Origin: Chlorobiales bacterium
GTDB taxonomy: Bacteria > Bacteroidota > Chlorobiia > Chlorobiales > Chlorobiaceae
Length of the DNA: 15,277 bases
Assembly: GCA_022360275.1 (NCBI GenBank)
Contig: JAKSDC010000033.1
Location: forward strand, 1 to 15,277
Reading direction: 5' to 3'
Positions 14,280-15,277 of this stretch are shown here, one piece after another (within the stretch, counting starts at the first letter, position 1; the number at the start of each line of letters is the position of its first letter). Below the pieces are notes generated by a model, which saw only the letters and a program-made list of their open reading frames with translations, made no database searches and was not told the origin of the DNA. The position numbers and the translations under genes are program-made.

Positions 14280-14960
14280 TTACATATAGTCGGGCCGTTC
14301 ATCATAGTCAATCGGATCGGGAGCCCCTACCTGCTGAAACGCTCTGAGCCTGCGGGCACAGCTGTCGCAAATACCGCATGCCTTGCCTTCGCTTTTATAG
14401 CATGACCAGCTGTACTGAAACGGAACATCCAGATCGATCCCTTTTTTGACGATCTCGGATTTCTGCAGCTCTATGAGCGGAGTCTGGATTTCAATAGCAG
14501 TTTCAGGCCTGGTACCGAGCTGGATAACCTTGTTGAAAGCTTCATAAAACACTTTGCGGCAGTCCGGATATCCGGCAGTATCCTCCTCAACTGCCCCGAT
14601 AAATATTTTGTTTGCTCCGATAACCTCCGACCAGCTCACGGCCATGGAAAGAAAACTTGCGTTTCTGAAGGGAACGTAACTCGTAGGCACTTCCATTGTC
14701 TTGAGATCAGCCTTCTCTACCGGAATTGAGCTGTCGGTGAGCGAAGACCCGCCTATATGCGCAAGAAACGGCGCATCGATTTCCAGTGTCCGTTCGATAT
14801 TGTAATGACTGCATATCCGGCGGAATGCCATCAGCTCTTTCTGCCATGTGCGCTGACCGTAATTGACATGTATCGCTGCAACGTCATACCCCAGGAAATC
14901 CGCCTGAGCTGTTACGACAAGGCTGTCCATCCCGCCACTTATCAATACTACGGCTCTCAT
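14280..14960 (-). CDS. queC: 7-cyano-7-deazaguanine synthase QueC
   Basis: Converts 7-carboxy-7-deazaguanine to preQ0 using ATP and ammonia, in queuosine tRNA-modification biosynthesis. The 226-residue protein has the N-type PP-loop SGGMDS (8-13), VPFRN (96-100) and YPDCR (131-135). Zinc ligands are C187 and the CGICDSC cluster (C195, C198, C201). I chose the ATG at 14960 because MRAVVLISGG is the normal N-terminus. A longer frame to 15032 would start inside the groEL terminator. No other queuosine gene lies in the window. The 58 bp between the groEL terminator and this start contain no preQ1 riboswitch that I can recognise. It is the first gene after groEL on the same strand, but is separated by the terminator, so it needs its own promoter or read-through. 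Confidence 0.95.
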   Translation of the reverse strand: MRAVVLISGGMDSLVVTAQADFLGYDVAAIHVNYGQRTWQKELMAFRRICSHYNIERTLEIDAPFLAHIGGSSLTDSSIPVEKADLKTMEVPTSYVPFRNASFLSMAVSWSEVIGANKIFIGAVEEDTAGYPDCRKVFYEAFNKVIQLGTRPETAIEIQTPLIELQKSEIVKKGIDLDVPFQYSWSCYKSEGKACGICDSCARRLRAFQQVGAPDPIDYDERPDYM

Positions 14961-15018
14961 TGGATATATGAACTTCTGATTTATTAACGACCTTCCTGTC
15001 AAGGTAGGAATTTCTGTC

Positions 15019-15053
15019 AAAAAAAAAGCCACCCCGAAAAACGGGGAGGCTTT
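15019..15053 (-). terminator. Intrinsic terminator of groEL
   Basis: Read leftward, the sequence forms AAAGCC-T-CCCCG, loop TTTTT, CGGGG-T-GGCTTT, an 11-bp stem with one T-T mismatch (15053-15025). The stem leads straight into a run of nine T (15027-15019). It lies 24 bp past the groEL stop codon, the expected place and orientation. This is the clearest terminator in the window. Confidence 0.93.
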
Positions 15054-15077
15054 CGTAACTGCCTTGCAGCAGAATCC

Positions 15078-15277
15078 TTACATCATGCCGCCCATACCGC
15101 CCATGCCGCCCGGAGGCATAGCCGGCATATCAGGAGTATCTTCCTTGACATCTGTAATAGCCGCCTCTGTCGTCAGGAGAATACCTGCAACCGAAGCTGC
15201 ATTTTCAAGAGCGGTTCTTGTTACCTTTGTAGGATCGACAACACCTGCATCGGTCATCTTCTCGTACTCTTCGGTTC
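15078..15277 (-). CDS. groEL: Chaperonin GroEL, C-terminal end (truncated by window edge)
   Basis: The last 66 residues of the 60-kDa chaperonin that folds proteins in the GroES-capped double ring. Visible are EEYEKMTDAGVVDPTKVTR and ALENAASVAGILLTTEAAI, both typical of the end of the equatorial domain. The tail PPGGMGGMGGMM is the flexible Gly-Met repeat that projects into the cavity. The stop is TAA at 15078-15080 and an intrinsic terminator follows. The rest of the gene, and presumably groES, lies beyond the right edge. Identity is certain; nothing unusual is seen in this part. Confidence 0.97.
   Translation of the reverse strand, partial: TEEYEKMTDAGVVDPTKVTRTALENAASVAGILLTTEAAITDVKEDTPDMPAMPPGGMGGMGGMM

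Noticed and set aside
14961..15018. preQ1 riboswitch upstream of queC
   Set aside because: A small stem (TTCCT/AGGAA, leftward) is followed by an A/T-rich tail, but the loop and tail do not match the preQ1-I or preQ1-II consensus.

Overview
The window looks like chromosomal DNA of a green sulfur bacterium (Chlorobiota, near Chlorobium/Prosthecochloris). No single gene proves this. The support is the combination of a monomeric NADP isocitrate dehydrogenase (known from the reductive TCA cycle of Chlorobium), a FabI of the Bacteroidota/Chlorobiota subtype, an ArsA/Get3-like ATPase with a C-terminal HSP20-like domain, and SRPBCC proteins of a kind I associate with phototrophs. Nothing points to a plasmid, prophage or insertion sequence. 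I saw no tRNA, rRNA, CRISPR array or transposase.

Layout: (1) 1-7768 is a leftward run of housekeeping genes. From right to left it holds a possible 40-aa ORF, uvrD/pcrA (TTG start), an MJ1255-type glycosyltransferase, aat, an ArsA-like ATPase, fabI and the 5' part of icd, which runs off the left edge. (2) phhB (7758-8054, leftward) and a GH13 glycosidase (8307-9779, rightward) diverge from a 252-bp intergenic region. (3) The GH13 gene is followed rightward by three tandem paralogous SRPBCC (START/polyketide-cyclase-like) genes. The middle one has a Sec signal peptide and the outer two do not. (4) Convergent to these is a leftward cluster, read right to left: a CPBP-family membrane protease, trpA and a GT2 glycosyltransferase, with gaps of 17 and 11 bp. 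(5) The right edge holds queC and the 3' end of groEL, separated by a clear intrinsic terminator.

Most genes are core metabolism (carbon fixation, fatty-acid elongation, tryptophan, queuosine, repair, protein folding and N-end tagging) rather than one pathway. The less ordinary parts are the SRPBCC triplet with mixed localisation, the possible micro-ORF that shares a reading frame with uvrD and is separated from it by one stop codon, and the ATPase-HSP20 fusion. I found no convincing new multi-gene system such as a defence island or biosynthetic cluster. The SRPBCC triplet is the best candidate for undescribed biology.
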